In this document: piece by piece, positions 14,367 to 22,861 of the stretch
How positions within the stretch are numbered: the stretch's first letter is position 1
How the letters are laid out: every line of letters starts with the position of its first letter
Origin: Flavobacteriales bacterium UBA5081
Lineage (GTDB): Bacteria > Bacteroidota > Bacteroidia > Flavobacteriales_E > Vicingaceae
Assembly (NCBI GenBank): GCA_002415785.1
Contig: DIAJ01000005.1
Location: 72,352 to 104,214, forward strand
Length of the DNA: 31,863 nucleotides
Direction of reading: 5' to 3'
The notes under the pieces: model-generated
Database searches by the model: none
The model's input: the letters and a program-made list of their open reading frames with translations, nothing else
Told to the model about the DNA's origin: nothing
Position numbers and translations under genes: made by a program

Positions 14367-15584
14367 TTAAATGGCTGCCAATAATAAATCTAAATCTTTA
14401 TAAGGTAAATTAAACATCTCCGCTAAGTAGCGATTGGTCAGCATTCCTCTATACAAATATATTCCCGAGCGAATGGAGTAAGTATTTTTAATGCAATTGT
14501 CAACTCCACCGCCTTCGCCTAAATCTAAAATAACCGGAGCTAAAATATTACTTAATGCATAGGAAGCTGTTCTTGCTACTCTTGAGGCTATATTGGGCAC
14601 ACAATAGTGTGTGACTCCGTGCAATTCATAGGTAGGTTCAGAGTGATTAGTCATTTTTGAAGTCTCAAAACATCCTCCTTGATCAATGCTCACATCTACA
14701 ATTACGGAGCCCTCCTGCATTTGCTTTACCATTTCTTCCGTTACCACAATCGGACTCCTGCCGGTTTCAGAGCGAATGGCTCCAATGGCTACATCGGCTG
14801 TACGCAAAGCAGATTCTATCACTTTGGGCTGCAAAGTAGAAGTGTAAACCCGACAACCAATTCCCTCTTGCAAACGCCGAAGTTTTGAGGTATTGTTGCT
14901 AAACACTTTCACTGAAGCTCCTAAGCCCAAAGCTGACCTAGCGGCAAATTCGGCTACAGCTCCTGCTCCAAAAATAACTACTTCAGTGGGTTTTACTCCG
15001 GAAATCCCTCCCAACATGTGTCCGTGACCTCCGTTAACGTTACTCAAGTATTCCGCGGCTATTAGAATTGAAGTGTTTCCCGCAATTTCACTCATTGCAC
15101 GAATTACCGGAAAGCGATCAGAGGTGTCTTTAATAAAATCATAGGCTATAGCTGTGACCCTCTTATCAATAAGTTTTTGCAGGAAATTTTTGGGCTGTAC
15201 CGGCAACTGCAAGGCAGAAATTAAGGTTTGACGGTGTTGTAAAAGATCAATTTCATTGTGCGAAAGTGGCTCTACCTTCAATAAAATATCTGCTTTGTAA
15301 ACTTCCTCTCGGGAGTATGCTATCGTTGCTCCTGCTTCGCTATAAGCATGATCATCAAAATTGGCTTTTTCGCCTGCTTTACTCTCAATCATTACTTGAT
15401 GACCGTTGTTCACCAAGAGTTCAACATCTTGAGGAACCAAAGGCACGCGTTTTTCCTGCAATGATGTTTCTTTGGGAATCCCAATAAACAAATTACTGTT
15501 TTTGCGCTTTACTTCAGCCATTTCCTCTTGGGGCAACATTTTAGTCGCCGATTGTGCAAGAGACTTTACTACATCTTCAGCCAT
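14367..15584 (-). CDS. ald: Alanine dehydrogenase-like enzyme
   Basis: A 405-residue member of the alanine dehydrogenase/transhydrogenase family. In other bacteria it interconverts L-alanine and pyruvate with NAD. Visible are IGIPKETSLQEKRVPL near residue 34, the substrate lysine in LKVEP (Lys103), a nucleotide-binding loop VVIFGAGAVAEFAA at 202-215, and VDVSIDQGGCFE with the catalytic Asp. The segment that holds the catalytic histidine in Bacillus and Mycobacterium enzymes (about His96) reads ISALQLPVQ, apparently Gln. The protein also has about 30 extra residues at the N terminus. It sits 9 bases after tsaE and 10 before DUF4258. The enzyme class is sure; alanine as substrate is less so. 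Confidence 0.85.
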   Translation of the reverse strand: MAEDVVKSLAQSATKMLPQEEMAEVKRKNSNLFIGIPKETSLQEKRVPLVPQDVELLVNNGHQVMIESKAGEKANFDDHAYSEAGATIAYSREEVYKADILLKVEPLSHNEIDLLQHRQTLISALQLPVQPKNFLQKLIDKRVTAIAYDFIKDTSDRFPVIRAMSEIAGNTSILIAAEYLSNVNGGHGHMLGGISGVKPTEVVIFGAGAVAEFAARSALGLGASVKVFSNNTSKLRRLQEGIGCRVYTSTLQPKVIESALRTADVAIGAIRSETGRSPIVVTEEMVKQMQEGSVIVDVSIDQGGCFETSKMTNHSEPTYELHGVTHYCVPNIASRVARTASYALSNILAPVILDLGEGGGVDNCIKNTYSIRSGIYLYRGMLTNRYLAEMFNLPYKDLDLLLAAI

Positions 15585-15593
15585 AAGGTTTCG

Positions 15594-16019
15594 TTAAGGA
15601 AGCTCCAAATTAAAAATTCTTTCTGTCTTTTGCAGACTTATTTTAACATGAATGTAATTTTCAGGCAATAAATTTTCAATTTTCTCCGGCCACTCTACCA
15701 AACAAAGCGCCCCACTTTCGAAGTAATCCTCTACCCCCATATCCATCGCTTCCTCTTCACTATCAATACGATAAAAGTCAAAATGATACACCTTTTCTCC
15801 ATTCTCTCTAAGGTATTCATTTACTAAAGAGTAAGTAGGTGAAGAAATTGCATCTTGCACTTTTAGCGCATTGCAAATAGCAGAGATTAAAGTGGTTTTG
15901 CCCGCACCCATCTCTCCGCTAAACGCCAAAATTTGCTCTTTGCCTTTTAAAGCCAAAATTTCTTGAACAATTCTCGGCAGATCTTCCAATTGTTGAGTTC
16001 TTAACTCTACTTTTTTCAT
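15594..16019 (-). CDS. tsaE: tRNA threonylcarbamoyladenosine biosynthesis ATPase TsaE
   Basis: A 141-residue P-loop ATPase that works with TsaB and TsaD in forming t6A37 on ANN-decoding tRNAs. The Walker A loop GEMGAGKTTLI lies near residues 35-45, followed by SSPTYSLVNEY and HFDFYRID, both diagnostic, and VEWPEKIENLLP near the C terminus. The frame is open to 16049, but relatives begin at MKKVELRTQQL, so 16019 is chosen. The start lies 47 bases after the porX stop and the stop 9 bases before ald, so it is the second gene of the operon. Confidence 0.94.
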   Translation of the reverse strand: MKKVELRTQQLEDLPRIVQEILALKGKEQILAFSGEMGAGKTTLISAICNALKVQDAISSPTYSLVNEYLRENGEKVYHFDFYRIDSEEEAMDMGVEDYFESGALCLVEWPEKIENLLPENYIHVKISLQKTERIFNLELP

Positions 16020-16066
16020 GATTGGTTTGAGTGTTAAAAAACATCTCAAAGTTAAACTCTTTTATT

Positions 16067-17617
16067 CTACTTCGGACTAAGCGTAGCAATTGGCACCAAC
16101 ATTTCTTCCATGGATATACCGCCATGTTGAAAAGTGTTTTTGTAATAATTTACATAGTGGTTGAAATTGTTGGGATAAGCAAAAAAGCGATCTCCTTTGG
16201 CAAAAATAAACGACTGGCTCACATTCACCTGTGGCAAAAAAGCATCTTTTGGCTTATCAATGGCAAATACATCATTGGCTTCAAAACTCAAGTTTTTTCC
16301 TTGTTTGTAGCGCAAATTCGTATTCACGGTTTTATCTCCTACCACTTTTGAAGGCTCAGTAACCTTAATTGAACCATGGTCGGTGGTAATAATTACTTTT
16401 CCGCCCCGCTGCGCAATCTCTTTCAGTGCTTCCTTAAGCGGAGAGTGTTCAAACCACGAAAGCGTTAAGGAACGATAAGCTGATTCATCTTCAGCCAATT
16501 CTTTAATAATATCTGTATCTGTTCTGGCGTGAGAAAGCATGTCGATAAAATTGTAAACAATTACATTGAATGCATTATTCATTTGGTTAGGAATATCACT
16601 TACTACTTTTCTGCCGTAATTCGGATTAAGCACTTTGTTGTAGGCAAATCGAGTGTCTTTACCCAAGCGTTTAAGCTGAGTAGCAATTAACTCATTTTCG
16701 TGCATATTTTTACCTCCATCGTCCTCGTCGTTTAACCACAGATTAGGATAAACTTTTTCAATATCTGAGGGCAGCAAACCGGCAAACATAGAGTTACGTG
16801 CATACTGCGTAGTCGTTGGCAATATGCTCATAAAAGTTTCATCTTTATCAATCCAGAAAAACTCTTCCACTTGTGGTTTAATCAACTGCCATTGGTCTAA
16901 ACGCAAATTATCAATTACAATTAAAAAAGTAGTTGAGTCAGCCGTAATGTGTGGAAAAACTTTTTCTTTAAACACATTGTGAGACATGATTGGCGCTTCT
17001 GCATTTTCATTTAGCCAATCAATGTAATTCTCTTCTACAAAACGACAAAACAAATTGTTAGCTTCTTCTTTTTGTGTATCAAGAATTTCGTTCATTCCAC
17101 TATCCTCTGAGCGCTCCAACTCCAGCTCCCAATAAATTAATTTGCGGTAAACATCCTCCCACTCTTCGTAACTCATGTTATTGTGCAAGCTCATTCCAAT
17201 ATTTCTAAACGCTTGCTGATAGCCCATTGTCGTTTTCTCACTCACAATTCTGGAACTATCTAGATTCTTTTTTAAGGAAAGCAAAATTTGATTCGGATTA
17301 ACCGGCTTAATCAAATAATCAGAAATTTTTGAACCGATTGCCTCTTCCATAATCGACTCCTCCTCACTTTTAGTAATCATAATTACCGGCAAAGAAGGCT
17401 GTAAACTCTTTATTTCAGTGAGGGTTTCTAAACCGGAAAGTCCCGGCATATTTTCATCTAAGAGTACAATATCAAAGCGATGTTCTTTAATTAAGTCGAG
17501 TGCCTCACTTCCACTGCTGGCAGAAATCACTTCATAGCCTTTATCTTTTAGAAAAATTATGTGTGGTTTCAGCAATTCAATTTCGTCATCAGCCCAGAGT
17601 ATTCTTATATTCGTCAT
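16067..17617 (-). CDS. porX: T9SS response regulator PorX (receiver plus PglZ domain)
   Basis: A 516-residue two-domain regulator. Residues 4-120 form a receiver with the acidic pair Asp10/Asp11, phospho-acceptor Asp54 (LLDENMPG), Thr82 and Lys104 (YLIKP). Residues about 225-516 form a PglZ, alkaline-phosphatase-like domain with VIDN (Asp236), the nucleophile threonines of LPTTTQ (268-270), DMLSH (Asp359, His363), TTDHGS (Asp413, His414) and His498. In Porphyromonas gingivalis and Flavobacterium PorX partners PorY and sigma factor SigP to control T9SS gene expression, and its PglZ domain hydrolyses oligonucleotides. It is the first gene of the operon with tsaE, ald and DUF4258. The divergent HD gene starts 82 bases away. 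Confidence 0.96.
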   Translation of the reverse strand: MTNIRILWADDEIELLKPHIIFLKDKGYEVISASSGSEALDLIKEHRFDIVLLDENMPGLSGLETLTEIKSLQPSLPVIMITKSEEESIMEEAIGSKISDYLIKPVNPNQILLSLKKNLDSSRIVSEKTTMGYQQAFRNIGMSLHNNMSYEEWEDVYRKLIYWELELERSEDSGMNEILDTQKEEANNLFCRFVEENYIDWLNENAEAPIMSHNVFKEKVFPHITADSTTFLIVIDNLRLDQWQLIKPQVEEFFWIDKDETFMSILPTTTQYARNSMFAGLLPSDIEKVYPNLWLNDEDDGGKNMHENELIATQLKRLGKDTRFAYNKVLNPNYGRKVVSDIPNQMNNAFNVIVYNFIDMLSHARTDTDIIKELAEDESAYRSLTLSWFEHSPLKEALKEIAQRGGKVIITTDHGSIKVTEPSKVVGDKTVNTNLRYKQGKNLSFEANDVFAIDKPKDAFLPQVNVSQSFIFAKGDRFFAYPNNFNHYVNYYKNTFQHGGISMEEMLVPIATLSPK

Positions 17618-17699
17618 TTAGTTTAGGTTTTTGTTGCAAGATAGCTTATATTATCTCAAGCAAAGCATTACAATTGCATAAAATTAGTTAATAGTCAAT

Positions 17700-18956
17700 T
17701 TGGAAAAGGTAAATTACAATAAGAAAAAGATTTTCAACGATCCGGTTTACGGTTTTATTTCATTGCCGCACGACATTATCTTCGATTTAATTGAGCACCC
17801 TTACTTTCAGCGCTTACGCAGAATTAAGCAATTGGGCTTAACGCATTTGGTTTATCCGGGTGCCTTGCATACTCGATTTCATCATGCTCTGGGCGCTATG
17901 CATTTAACTTTAAAAGCCATAGAAGTAATTCGCTCTAAAGGACAGGAAATTACAGCTGAAGAAGCAAAAGCGACTGCCATTGGAATACTTTTGCACGACA
18001 TTGGTCACGGCCCTTTTTCACATGCATTGGAATACAGTATTGTAAAAAATGTAACCCATGAAGACATTTCTACTTTTTTTATGGAAAAACTCAACAAAGA
18101 GTTTAACGGTCAGCTGGATTTAGCCATTGAAATTTTTGAAAACCGCTATCACAAGCCTTTCTTGCATCAGCTCATTTCCGGTCAGCTCGACATGGATCGA
18201 TTGGATTATTTAAAAAGAGATAGTTTTTTTACAGGAGTGTCGGAAGGGGTCATAAATACTGATCGAATCATTTCCATGCTCAATGTACACGATGATCAAC
18301 TTTGCGTAGAAGCAAAAGGAATATACTCCATTGAGAAATTCATTATTGCCAGAAGATTGATGTACTGGCAAGTTTATTTACACAAAACCGTGCTTTCTGC
18401 AGAAAACCTTGTAGTTAACATTTTAAAGCGCGCCAAAGAGCTTGCCTTAAAAGGAGAAGAACTGTTTTGCAGTGATGCCCTTCGTTTTTTTCTTTATCAC
18501 GAAAGAGACAAGGACTCATTTCTTAATAACGATGAAGTATTGTTTCAGTTTTCTGAATTAGATGATTTTGACATAATGGCTTCAATAAAAATGTGGAGAA
18601 AAAGCAAGGACAAAGTACTTTCCGGATTGTGTAGAGCACTTATCAATCGCTCCTTGTACAAAATTCAATTGAGCAGTGAAAAGCCATCTCAAGTTCAAAT
18701 CAACAAAATAAAAGAGGAGTTAAGCGATAAGTATGGTCTAAAGAAAAAAGAGTGCAATTACTTCGTTTTCTCCGGCTCAATTGCCAATAATGCTTACAAT
18801 CCCAAAAAAGACAAAATTAACCTTTTGTACAAAGATGGTCATATTGAAGACATTGCCAAAGCAGCCGATCAATTGAATATCAGCGTGCTTTCTGAGCCGG
18901 TTAGGAAACACTTTTTGTGCTACCCTAAAAGTGGCATGTTGGAGGGTTTGCAGTGA
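17700..18956 (+). CDS. HD domain phosphohydrolase (dNTPase-like)
   Basis: A 418-residue HD-superfamily hydrolase similar to the dGTP triphosphohydrolase-like proteins common in Bacteroidota. Metal ligands are visible in HTRFHHALGAMH (His61 region), LLHDIGHGPFSH (His99, Asp100) and QLDMDRLDYLKRD, typical of SAMHD1-like HD enzymes acting on nucleotides. The C-terminal third is helical. The start is TTG: an in-frame TAG lies five codons upstream, the next ATG is far inside the HD domain, and the family start (KKKIFNDPVYGF) follows directly. It is divergent from porX and followed after 11 bases by DUF6155. The actual substrate is not known. Confidence 0.9.
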   Translation: MEKVNYNKKKIFNDPVYGFISLPHDIIFDLIEHPYFQRLRRIKQLGLTHLVYPGALHTRFHHALGAMHLTLKAIEVIRSKGQEITAEEAKATAIGILLHDIGHGPFSHALEYSIVKNVTHEDISTFFMEKLNKEFNGQLDLAIEIFENRYHKPFLHQLISGQLDMDRLDYLKRDSFFTGVSEGVINTDRIISMLNVHDDQLCVEAKGIYSIEKFIIARRLMYWQVYLHKTVLSAENLVVNILKRAKELALKGEELFCSDALRFFLYHERDKDSFLNNDEVLFQFSELDDFDIMASIKMWRKSKDKVLSGLCRALINRSLYKIQLSSEKPSQVQINKIKEELSDKYGLKKKECNYFVFSGSIANNAYNPKKDKINLLYKDGHIEDIAKAADQLNISVLSEPVRKHFLCYPKSGMLEGLQ

Positions 18957-18967
18957 AAAACTAACTA

Positions 18968-19480
18968 ATGAGTAAAAGACAATTAACTGAATTTTTAAGT
19001 GACTTAAATAAGGAAGAATTAAAAGAACAAGTCATTGACCTGTACAAGCGTTTTAAAGATGTTAAAGAATTTTACGACTTCTCTTTTAATCCCAACGAAG
19101 AAGAGCGATTGCGCTTGGCTAAAACAAAAATTAGTAGAGAATACTTTCCGGAAAGCGGTAAAAAAGCGAAAAAAAGACGCTCAGTTGCTCAAAAGCATAT
19201 TAAAAAGCTACAACAGTTGGAAGCTAACCCTATGATAATTGCCGACATAATGCTCTACGCAATAGAAGTTGCCCAAATATACACCGCCGAAAACGCCATA
19301 AATCAACTAGCATTTTATAAAAGCATGCTAAGCTCTTTTCAAACAGCTTTAAAGTGGATTGATCAGAATGGATTAACAATGGACTTCAAAGACAGGATAG
19401 AGCATATTATTAACGAAAGCAAAGAACAGAAATGGTTGAATGCAGAGGGTTTTGAGCGAAATGCTAACTTATTGTACTAA
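18968..19480 (+). CDS. DUF6155 family protein
   Basis: A 170-residue cytosolic, all-helical protein of the DUF6155 family. Recognisable strings are LKEQVIDLYKRFKDVKEFYDF, FNPNEEERLRLAKTKISREYF and RRSVAQKHIKKL. Members are frequent in Bacteroidota and some Firmicutes and have no known function. The start ATG is 11 bases after the HD phosphohydrolase stop, suggesting co-transcription. An inverted repeat AAATGTTT/AAACATTT begins at the stop codon and may be the terminator. Confidence 0.82.
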   Translation: MSKRQLTEFLSDLNKEELKEQVIDLYKRFKDVKEFYDFSFNPNEEERLRLAKTKISREYFPESGKKAKKRRSVAQKHIKKLQQLEANPMIIADIMLYAIEVAQIYTAENAINQLAFYKSMLSSFQTALKWIDQNGLTMDFKDRIEHIINESKEQKWLNAEGFERNANLLY

Positions 19481-19516
19481 ATGTTTAATCAAAAAAGGAG
19501 CTTCTATCAAACATTT
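19479..19516. terminator. Possible bidirectional terminator between DUF6155 and the 19525 gene
   Basis: AAATGTTT (19479-19486) and AAACATTT (19509-19516) form an 8-bp stem with a 22-base interior, followed by CTAAAAAA. The large loop makes this weak, but the position between convergent genes is right. Confidence 0.3.
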
Positions 19517-19524
19517 CTAAAAAA

Positions 19525-19815
19525 CTAAGCAAATAAAGCAAGGATTATTGACAGTAAACTGACAAGCAATAGATATACAAACTTCGATTTCTTCTTAAAT
19601 TTATCTTTGTACCAAAAAAAGATTGACACAAAAGGCATTAAAAGTAGAGAGGCAATAATCGGCAACCAAAACAATTCAAAAATCGCCCCGACAATTGCAA
19701 AGCGATAAACATCTACATTTTGCGAAACAATCCAAAAAGTAACCGTTAAAAAATTAACTAGCAATAAAATTGCAAACCAATTAGCTTCATCGTTTTTTGA
19801 CTGATTAATTTTCAT
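19525..19815 (-). CDS. Small integral membrane protein of unknown function
   Basis: A 96-residue protein with three hydrophobic segments, at about residues 13-31, 37-66 (two closely spaced stretches) and 78-95. The stretches are separated by a Lys-rich loop (WYKDKFKKKSK) that is probably cytoplasmic. No family is recognised. The gene stands alone on the minus strand between the DUF6155 gene (convergent) and the kinase-like gene, about 107 bases downstream of the latter's stop codon. Ordinary composition and a membrane pattern this regular argue for a real gene. Confidence 0.6.
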   Translation of the reverse strand: MKINQSKNDEANWFAILLLVNFLTVTFWIVSQNVDVYRFAIVGAIFELFWLPIIASLLLMPFVSIFFWYKDKFKKKSKFVYLLLVSLLSIILALFA

Positions 19816-19922
19816 CTTTATAGTTTAACGAATTGTAAGCTTTTCGACTTCAAGCACTTTATCATAAAAAATAATCCCTTCCGCCTGGTTTCAAGTTTTT
19901 AGTTTCGCATTTCTAGTTTCCC

Positions 19923-20972
19923 CTAAATCCCCTCCATTAAAATCTCTTTGTTGTTGTATAGCAAGATAAATAGCCTGGTTCTAAGAATTTCACCCATACT
20001 TTCGCATTCCAAAAAACTGGCATCTTCAAAATGCTCTGCTAACTCACTCTTTAGTTGTTCTACTTTTTCGGGCTTGCTAAGCACTTCGTTCTCCATACAG
20101 TCTGACAAATCTTTAAGGCGATAACGAGAAACCTTTATCCGGTTGGCGATCATTGCTCGCTCCTCCTTTTGGTATTGTCGAATGGTTTCCGGATTTAATA
20201 GCTCCATACAGAACTCTACTATGGGGTTGTTGTCTTTAAAAAATTGAGGTAAATACATGCTTTTATTCCCTTCATAAGTTTGTTGGTCAAAATCAATTGC
20301 GCGAATACGATATTGAATATCATCAAAGTCAGGCGTGATATCAACCACATAGTTGTATGACCGCATATCACCCAACAAGCGTACAAAACAACGCTCATTA
20401 AACTTCACAAACTCTTTGGCTAATCGGATGCGATTCAATTGTGGGTCATCCATCCAATTTTGAATAAATACATCGCCCGGAATACCGGCAATATGATCTT
20501 CTATAATGGTATCGCCGTGAACAATATAACTAATTCGATTAGGTGATAAAATATGCTCCAGCTCCAAACCGTAAATTCTGGAAGCATCGGCTTTTTTTAC
20601 ATAAAAATAATCGTAGTTATCATTAAACTTATTGGTTATTCTTACTCGAAATGGTTTAGAGTTTCCAAAGGGACAAAAATCGATTCTATCGACAAATAGA
20701 TGTTCCATTACGGTAACATCTCCTTCTGTTTTAAGTAATGAATACACTTTACAGAGGTTTGAATTCACTTCATCCATCTCCGATTGCCCAAAGAAAACTG
20801 TTTCCCAAAGCGTATCTTTTCCGGCTTTATCATACAATGGAATCGAGTTTTCATAATGATTTAAATCGCTGTATGTTATTGGCAATTTATTCTCCCTAGA
20901 GTAGTTTCTTAAATACTTTCTTAGTGGAGGCTGTATTTTATAATGTTCTTTTTTCTTCGATATCGTATTCAT
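19923..20972 (-). CDS. Conserved hypothetical protein with kinase-like motif order
   Basis: A 349-residue cytosolic protein without signal or membrane segment and without a family I can name. In order it shows a strand with paired lysines (YFYVKKADA, 122-130), a helix with Glu138, a hinge-like strand (IIEDHIAGIPGDVF, 156-169) and a helix leading to GDMRSYNYVVD (201-211). YRIRAIDFDQ (221-230) follows. This is the order of beta3 Lys, alphaC Glu, hinge, a catalytic loop of GDxxxxN type and a DFG-like IDFD, as in aminoglycoside-phosphotransferase-like kinases. No glycine loop is evident. Kinase activity is inference from these motifs. Its start is 4 bases after the stop of the 20977 gene. Confidence 0.75.
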   Translation of the reverse strand: MNTISKKKEHYKIQPPLRKYLRNYSRENKLPITYSDLNHYENSIPLYDKAGKDTLWETVFFGQSEMDEVNSNLCKVYSLLKTEGDVTVMEHLFVDRIDFCPFGNSKPFRVRITNKFNDNYDYFYVKKADASRIYGLELEHILSPNRISYIVHGDTIIEDHIAGIPGDVFIQNWMDDPQLNRIRLAKEFVKFNERCFVRLLGDMRSYNYVVDITPDFDDIQYRIRAIDFDQQTYEGNKSMYLPQFFKDNNPIVEFCMELLNPETIRQYQKEERAMIANRIKVSRYRLKDLSDCMENEVLSKPEKVEQLKSELAEHFEDASFLECESMGEILRTRLFILLYNNKEILMEGI

Positions 20973-20976
20973 TCAC

Positions 20977-21573
20977 TTAAGATTGAAAGATTATGTCCAT
21001 CAACTCCTCAAAAGAATCCGGTGTTTGATAAGCTCTACCTTGGTAGACTTGAGCCATTAATTTCACTAAGTTCGTTTGATTATCAATTAATCTATGCTCA
21101 ATGATAATATTGCCGTAAAGCTGTTGATAAGGCTTTTCTTTTCGGTATTTAATAGAGGGCTTTAAATAAAACTGTTCGTTGGTTTTAAGCTGATCTCCCT
21201 CACTCACCTCTCTCCTACTGTGCTTTAATACATAACCGTGTTTTTTCAATAGCTGAATTAAGTGTTCAACAAAAAAGGCATAATCCAACTGCGTCCATGG
21301 ACTCTCACTGTGAAAGTAAAAACCATTAGATTGCTCGTCTCTATAGGCAAAGTAGTTCACATCTGCTTCGGGGTTCATTGATTTTACCGTAGCATTCTCA
21401 AACAGGTGAGCCAATAAGCCTTTGTGCATTTGCTGCTCTTTCCATTTAGCATAGTCATTCAAAAACACCTTACTGTGAACAATTTGCTCACGCAAAAGAA
21501 TTTCCTCACCTTCATTTTCTTCATCAGCTTGCTTAGGAAAAATCTGTTTGATTAAGCTTTTCAGATATGTCAT
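20977..21573 (-). CDS. Hypothetical partner of the kinase-like protein
   Basis: A 198-residue soluble protein not matching any family I know. The first 70 residues are helical and charged (QADEENEGEEILLREQ). The rest appears alpha/beta, with SPWTQLDYAFFVEHLIQLLKKHGY as a helix and a repeated strand pattern (FYLKPSIKYRKEK, GNIIIEHRLID). The C-terminal segment SFEELMDIIFQS is helical. It is the first gene of a two-gene transcription unit; the kinase-like gene begins 4 bases after its stop, so the two proteins are likely to act together. A CAAAAATA on the plus strand at 21596-21603 (TATTTTTG on the minus) fits a -7 box 22 bases upstream. Confidence 0.7.
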   Translation of the reverse strand: MTYLKSLIKQIFPKQADEENEGEEILLREQIVHSKVFLNDYAKWKEQQMHKGLLAHLFENATVKSMNPEADVNYFAYRDEQSNGFYFHSESPWTQLDYAFFVEHLIQLLKKHGYVLKHSRREVSEGDQLKTNEQFYLKPSIKYRKEKPYQQLYGNIIIEHRLIDNQTNLVKLMAQVYQGRAYQTPDSFEELMDIIFQS

Positions 21574-21595
21574 TTCGCAATTATTAAATGAATTT

Positions 21596-21603
21596 CAAAA
21601 ATA
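21596..21603 (-). promoter_or_regulatory. Predicted -7 box of the 20977/19923 operon
   Basis: Minus-strand TATTTTTG agrees with TAnnTTTG, 22 bases before the ATG. No suitable -33 box is seen. Confidence 0.35.
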
Positions 21604-21702
21604 AGATTAATGTCAGTGAGTTGAATTGAAAAGCAACCATCTAACAAAAAAATCCTTTTATAGCTTTTCCTTCATTCGTTTTAAAAGCTACTAAGATAAG
21701 GT

Positions 21703-21710
21703 TATCTTTG
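21703..21710 (+). promoter_or_regulatory. Predicted -7 box of the M42 peptidase gene
   Basis: TATCTTTG fits TAnnTTTG, 19 bases upstream of the ATG. The -33 region has only GTTT around 21679-21682. Confidence 0.45.
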
Positions 21711-21729
21711 CCGCTTCAATTATACAACT

Positions 21730-22830
21730 ATGGCAAAAAAGAAAGCGATCATTAATAAGGAAGGAGAAAAGTTTTTATTTGAATACCTCAACAATCCTTC
21801 GCCAACTGGATATGAGAGTGAGGGTCAGAAAATTTGGCTAAATCAAATAAAGCCTTATGTTGATGAAACTTTTGTGGATACTTACGGGACTGCAGTGGCA
21901 GTAATTAACCCTGAAGCCGACTACAAAGTTGTTATTGAAGCCCATGCCGATGAAATCAGTTGGTATGTACATTACATTACCAAAGACGGCTTTATTTATT
22001 TGAGAAGAAATGGGGGCTCAGACCATATGATTGCGCCATCTAAACGCGTAAATATTCACACCAAAAAGGGGATTGTTAAGGCTGTTTTCGGATGGCCCGC
22101 TATTCACACCAGATTGAACAATGATTCCGGCAAGGAAGACACCCCAAAAATGAGTAATATATTCTTGGACTGTGGTTGTAAGGACAAAGAAGAGGTGGAA
22201 AAACTTGGTATTCACGTAGGTTGTGTAGTTACCTACGAAGATGAAGCCATGATCTTGAACAAAAAGTATTACGTTGGTCGTGCCTTAGACAACCGTATTG
22301 GTGGATTTATGATTGCTGAAGTAGCTCGCTTACTGAAAGAAGACAAAAAGAAATTGCCTTTTGGTTTGTACATCGTCAATGCCGTACAAGAAGAAGTTGG
22401 ATTACGAGGTGCGCAAATGATCGTTGAGCGAATTAAGCCCAACGTTGCCATTATTACGGATGTTTGCCACGATACACAAACACCCATGATCAATAAAGTT
22501 GAGCAAGGTGACTTTACTGCCGGCGACGGTCCGGTTGTGGCTTACGGTCCAGCTGTTCAAAACAACTTACGTGAATTAATTATCGATACTGCTGAAAAAC
22601 AAAAAATTCCTTTTCAGCGCTATGCTGCTTCTCGAATTACCGGAACTGATACAGATGCCTTTGCCTACGCAACAGGTGGCGTGGCTTCAGCCCTAATCTC
22701 ACTTCCTTTACGCTACATGCACACTACGGTAGAAATGGTGCACAAAGAAGATGTTGAAAATGTAATTCGACTAATTTATGAGAGTTTACTTTGCATTAAA
22801 AACAAGGAAGATTTCGCTTACATAAAATAA
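21730..22830 (+). CDS. M42 family metallopeptidase (aminopeptidase)
   Basis: A 366-residue cytosolic di-metal aminopeptidase of family M42, which forms dodecameric tetrahedral particles and trims short peptides. Metal ligands and catalytic residues are visible: EAHADE (His72, Asp74), ALDNRIGG (Asp187), VQEEVGLRG (Glu221/Glu222, the first the general base), TDVCHD (Asp244) and RYMHTTVEMVH (His331). Length fits the family. Older database names call members endoglucanases; the residue pattern points to a peptidase. DUF2490 starts 31 bases after its stop and may be co-transcribed from the TAnnTTTG promoter at 21703. Confidence 0.93.
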   Translation: MAKKKAIINKEGEKFLFEYLNNPSPTGYESEGQKIWLNQIKPYVDETFVDTYGTAVAVINPEADYKVVIEAHADEISWYVHYITKDGFIYLRRNGGSDHMIAPSKRVNIHTKKGIVKAVFGWPAIHTRLNNDSGKEDTPKMSNIFLDCGCKDKEEVEKLGIHVGCVVTYEDEAMILNKKYYVGRALDNRIGGFMIAEVARLLKEDKKKLPFGLYIVNAVQEEVGLRGAQMIVERIKPNVAIITDVCHDTQTPMINKVEQGDFTAGDGPVVAYGPAVQNNLRELIIDTAEKQKIPFQRYAASRITGTDTDAFAYATGGVASALISLPLRYMHTTVEMVHKEDVENVIRLIYESLLCIKNKEDFAYIK

Positions 22831-22861
22831 AATCAACTCAAACCCTTTAATTTTTTTCTAG

